Shown here: positions 54,111-56,657 of the stretch, in pieces
Numbering within the stretch: position 1 is the stretch's first letter
Layout of the letters: each line of letters starts with the position of its first letter
Assembly (NCBI GenBank): GCA_965261585.1
Contig: CBDHDN010000048.1
Coordinates: 1-56,657 of the forward strand
From: CBDHDN01 sp965261585
Lineage (GTDB): Bacteria > Pseudomonadota > Alphaproteobacteria > UBA6615
DNA length: 56,657 bases
Reading direction: 5' to 3'
Made by a program: the position numbers and the translations under genes
The notes under the pieces: model-generated
What the model saw: only the letters and a program-made list of their open reading frames with translations
What the model was told of the DNA's origin: nothing
Database searches by the model: none

Positions 54111-55613
54111 CTACTCGTCGAGTGTAATCTTGGTGAAGTCCGAGTTGCCGCTGCTACGATAGATCAGGCCACGCACCGAATTCTTTACAGCTGCATTGCC
54201 GGTGGAGCTGAAGAGCATCAAGAAGCCAGCTTCGTCGATGGCCTTTCTCCCCATCTGCGCGTAAATCGCCTTGCGCGCGTCCGGATTGGTTTCTTCAAGA
54301 GCCTGACCATAGAGCGCATCGTAATCTGCGTTCTGGTAGCCATAGCGCTTCCAGATCGAAGTCGAGCCAAGGATGAAGGTGGTGCGGAGACCAGGATCGG
54401 CGTAAAAGCCGAATCCACCAGTGGCAAGCTGGTATTGGCCCTCATTGAATCCGGCAAAGAACGAACCAGAATCGTGCACTTCAATTTGAATGCGGAAACC
54501 GACTTCCTCAAGCTGTTCTTTCAACACGATGCCGATGTCGCGGTTTACAACCTGATCCGCCGAGCTGATCTTCAGATCTAGACCGTTCGGATATCCGGCA
54601 TCGATCAATGCCTGGCGAGCACGTTCCACATCCCGTTCCCAGTCGAGCGAGTCGTCGTAATACGGGTTTGTCCTTACAACCAGCTGGGAGACAGGCGTAC
54701 CGGACCCAGCGACAAGAAGGTTGATGAGCGTTTCTTTGTCAATTGCGTGCTTGATAGCCTCGCGCACCTTCGGATTCGCGAGTTCTTCTTTCTGCGTGTT
54801 GGTGCTCAGGTAGTAGCCATAGTCGTCGATGCTCTGGACCTGGAACCGGTCGGAGCGTGCTTCAATGGTCGGAATATCGACGCTTGAAAGAAACTGGAAG
54901 ATATCTACCTCGCCAGCCAGGAACGCTGTCATTTCGGCGTTGTAATCCTGGAAGACGCGAAGAACGAGCTCATCGAAGGCAATGGAACCGCCGTAATATT
55001 CCTTGTTCGTCTCGAACAGGATCTGTTGGTCGCGGTCCCAGCGTACGAACTTGAACGGTCCGCAGCCGACTGGCGCGGTGTCGAGCGTGTCGATGGTATC
55101 CTCGGCAACAATGGGCAGGTATGCCAGCAACTCAATCAGAGGAGGATATGCCGACTTCAGATGAATCGTAACGTCGAAATCACCAGACTTTTCCGCCCTG
55201 TCCACCAGTAGGCTTTTATTCCTGTGGATTGAGCCATTTTCCAGATTCTGGGTCCAGTTGATTGTGAAGACAATGTCGTCGGACGTGAGCTTCCGGCCAT
55301 TGTGGAACTTCACATCGTCGCGCAGGTGGAAGAGTATCTCAGTGGGAGATACATATTCCCAGGAGGTTGCCACACCAGGCTGAATGGGCCCACCGTTTAT
55401 GTCGTTCAGCGACGTGAGGAAGCAGGTAGTTAGGTGCCCGATCTGGAGTGCCTTTGCTTCAGAATTCGCGTGCGCATTGAGCGTAATCGGTTCCGAGTCA
55501 AGACCGACGACGAGCGTTTTGGGTGGGCCACTTTGACCAATTGCGTCGAAAGCGGAAAACATTGCTAGAAGGGCCACTGCGCCTGCAGCGAACCCGGTAC
55601 GAATGTGTGTCAT
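54111..55613 (-). CDS. ABC transporter substrate-binding protein, family 5 (DppA/OppA class)
   Basis: 500 residues. Signal peptide MTHIRTGFAAGAVALLAMFS with likely cleavage after AIGQS-type site near residue 27. Family 5 markers: VVGLDSEPITLNAHANSEA, ATSWEYVSPTEILFHLRDDV, KFHNGRKLTSDDIVFT, PVGCGPFKFVRWDRDQQILF. First gene of the operon, so it defines the imported ligand, which I cannot name from sequence. Bases are visibly less G+C-rich than the 9-25 kb region. Confidence 0.92.
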   Translation of the reverse strand: MTHIRTGFAAGAVALLAMFSAFDAIGQSGPPKTLVVGLDSEPITLNAHANSEAKALQIGHLTTCFLTSLNDINGGPIQPGVATSWEYVSPTEILFHLRDDVKFHNGRKLTSDDIVFTINWTQNLENGSIHRNKSLLVDRAEKSGDFDVTIHLKSAYPPLIELLAYLPIVAEDTIDTLDTAPVGCGPFKFVRWDRDQQILFETNKEYYGGSIAFDELVLRVFQDYNAEMTAFLAGEVDIFQFLSSVDIPTIEARSDRFQVQSIDDYGYYLSTNTQKEELANPKVREAIKHAIDKETLINLLVAGSGTPVSQLVVRTNPYYDDSLDWERDVERARQALIDAGYPNGLDLKISSADQVVNRDIGIVLKEQLEEVGFRIQIEVHDSGSFFAGFNEGQYQLATGGFGFYADPGLRTTFILGSTSIWKRYGYQNADYDALYGQALEETNPDARKAIYAQMGRKAIDEAGFLMLFSSTGNAAVKNSVRGLIYRSSGNSDFTKITLDE

Positions 55614-55637
55614 AATTCACCTCCCTTACGATCCTTA

Positions 55638-55754
55638 CGATCTGATGCGGATGAAGAAGAAGTTCAGATCTTCGCGTCGTAACGCCTCAATCAACTCGCT
55701 GATTGGCTTGCCTCCCGAGAGCATGCAGCGACGCATGCGAAAGGAGAGCTTGAA
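55638..55754 (-). pseudogene. Fragment of a second glycoside-hydrolase-like gene
   Basis: Encodes KLSFRMRRCMLSGGKPISEL and IEALRREDLNFFF, closely matching KLYFRMRHHMLSGGKPIHEL and YEASRREGLSFFF of the 534-residue protein at 49116-50720. The DNA is also clearly similar. Only about 39 residues survive; what follows is unrelated. Sits 25 bases upstream of the binding-protein start. Confidence 0.7.
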
Positions 55755-55980
55755 CGAAGCTGCCCAACCGGAGAAGGATGTGCGTACGGTCAAAATGCCC
55801 TCCTCGAACGACGACAAGCATCTTCTACCCCGATTGGGCGAGATTGACAAGTGTGCCGTCACTCGTTTCCACCCGCATTCGCGAGATGAAATGATAATTT
55901 CCGACGCAGTGGTTGCGATTCAGCTATAACAATCAATACGTTATTCTGGATCGCATGAGGCCGCCCATAGTACACGACTC
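55755..55980. other. Upstream region of the ABC operon
   Basis: No gene recognised. AT-richer DNA near 55920-55950 (AACAATCAATACGTTATTC) could hold the operon promoter on the minus strand, but no clear -35/-10 pair is convincing. Confidence 0.3.
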
Positions 55981-56377
55981 TGAGGTGGCCCCGGAAAATC
56001 GGACAGGCGTTTAAGGTGTATTCCCCCGACTGAGGAGGGATACGCGATGAGCAGGAGACGCAGGTTTTCCGGGGAGCTGAAGGCGAAGATCGCGCTTGAG
56101 GCGCTTCGTGGCGACCGGACGCTTCAGGAGATCGCCTCGAAGCACCAGGTTCATCCGAACCAAGTGAGCACATGGAAGCGCCAGGCGATCGATGGTCTTG
56201 GCGAAGTGTTTTCGAACGAGGGCGAGCGCCGCCGTCGGGACCATGAGAGCGAGATCCGTGATCTTCACGCGAAGATCGGCGAGTTGACGGTGGAGCGGGA
56301 TTTTTTGTCTCGAGGGTCCGGTCGATGAGCCGGGCCGAGAGGCGAACGATGGTGATACGCGCTCACCCGGCGCTGAG
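55981..56377 (+). mobile_element. IS3-family element, 3' part missing
   Basis: Left terminal repeat TGAGGTGGCCCCGGAAAATC at 55981, then orfA and the first ~18 codons of orfB. Near 56377 it passes into a broken integrase gene read from the other strand. A different element from the IS3-like one at 6452. Confidence 0.8.
56047..56328 (+). CDS. IS3-family transposase OrfA
   Basis: 93 residues: RRFSGELKAKIALEALRGDR, TLQEIASKHQVHPNQVSTWK (helix-turn-helix), then a leucine-zipper-like end HESEIRDLHAKIGELTVERD. Starts at MSRRRR after GGAGGGATACGCG. The stop overlaps the orfB start (ATGA at 56325). Confidence 0.88.
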   Translation: MSRRRRFSGELKAKIALEALRGDRTLQEIASKHQVHPNQVSTWKRQAIDGLGEVFSNEGERRRRDHESEIRDLHAKIGELTVERDFLSRGSGR

Positions 56378-56387
56378 CAAGCCATAG
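56325..56387 (+). pseudogene. IS3-family OrfB, N-terminal stub
   Basis: MSRAERRTMVIRAHPALS matches the start of the IS3 OrfB that belongs with this OrfA; the integrase core is absent. The frame ends two codons into the adjoining integrase sequence. Confidence 0.75.
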
Positions 56388-56657
56388 ATCGACCGGGTTG
56401 CGCAGGCCGTCGTAATCGACGCAGGGCCGGCTATAGGCCGAGCGCAATAGCGAGATCGTGCGGTTGGCCGTCGCCCAGCCGCCTTGCGTGGTAATGCGGT
56501 TGAAGCGGGCCTCGACATCACGGCGAGCGATGGCGTCAAGGGGTCGGCCGAGCCAGTCGCCGAGATAGCGCTCGACGAAGTCGCGATAGCCCTTGTCGGT
56601 GGTTGGCGCCCGGTTGGGATTGGCCGCCAAGAATTCATCGAAGGCTTGCCCCAGAGT
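56378..56657 (-). pseudogene. Tyrosine recombinase fragment, N-terminal core-binding domain, runs off the window
   Basis: Reads TLGQAFDEFLAANPNRAPTT, KGYRDFVERYLGDWLGRPLD, RDVEARFNRITTQGGWATAN and RLLRSAYSRP-like SLLRSAYSRPCVDYDGLRNP. This is the SAM-like DNA-binding domain of a phage-type integrase. The catalytic domain (R-H-R-Y) is cut off at about 56378 by the IS3 remnant. The 5' end lies beyond the right edge. Confidence 0.75.

Overview
The window looks like the chromosome of a high-G+C alphaproteobacterium, probably Rhodospirillales-like. This rests on gene families and gene order (prs-rplY-pth-ychF, phasin, UbiK, MidA/PgeF, soxBDA, phnFGHI), not on a database search. About half is ordinary housekeeping DNA (8.9-25.2 kb). 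The rest is accessory DNA rebuilt repeatedly by insertion sequences (ISs).

Layout. 0-3.5 kb: two tandem endonuclease/exonuclease/phosphatase genes, the second cut by an IS21-family remnant. 3.5-6.1 kb: start of a phosphonate C-P lyase operon (phnG, phnH, truncated phnI) with divergent regulator phnF; everything after the phnI N-terminus is gone. 6.2-8.9 kb: a large inverted repeat split by an IS630-family element (copy 1), itself split by an IS3-like element flanked by a 14-bp direct repeat. 8.9-13.5 kb, minus strand: Gfo/Idh/MocA oxidoreductase, CsaA, phasin, TetR, ProC, YbjN-like, UbiK. 13.7-22.4 kb, plus strand: heptose epimerase, lgt (frameshifted here), midA, pgeF, lipoprotein, prs, rplY, pth, ychF, GNAT. 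22.6-25.2 kb: topA.

25.3-32.6 kb: an intact IS630-family copy (copy 2), then a three-gene minus-strand cassette (SNF2 helicase, nucleotidyltransferase-like protein, SWIM zinc-finger protein), then IS and recD2 debris. 33.4-45.75 kb is one disrupted locus. Joining the pieces gives a sarcosine oxidase operon soxB-soxD-soxA with a divergent GlxA-type AraC regulator. soxB carries a nonsense codon, an IS630 copy (copy 3) that itself holds an IS1380, and an IS-adjacent deletion. soxD holds an IS21. soxA is truncated. The regulator holds an IS1595 (with another IS630 inside) and an IS21.

46.0-55.6 kb, with visibly lower G+C, is a dpp/opp-type ABC transporter operon transcribed right to left: binding protein, acetamidase/formamidase-like enzyme, permease, aminotransferase (internally deleted), glycoside-hydrolase-like protein, permease and two ATPases. 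It looks like a transferred uptake-and-breakdown unit for an amide- or amino-containing compound. A degraded fragment of a second copy of the glycoside-hydrolase-like gene lies just upstream of it. The window ends in a truncated IS3 element fused to a broken tyrosine integrase.

The main story is catabolic loci (phn, sox, part of the dpp-linked pathway) being eroded by IS activity. The two least understood gene sets are the SNF2/nucleotidyltransferase/SWIM cassette and the dpp-linked enzyme set. No rRNA, tRNA or CRISPR array was recognised.
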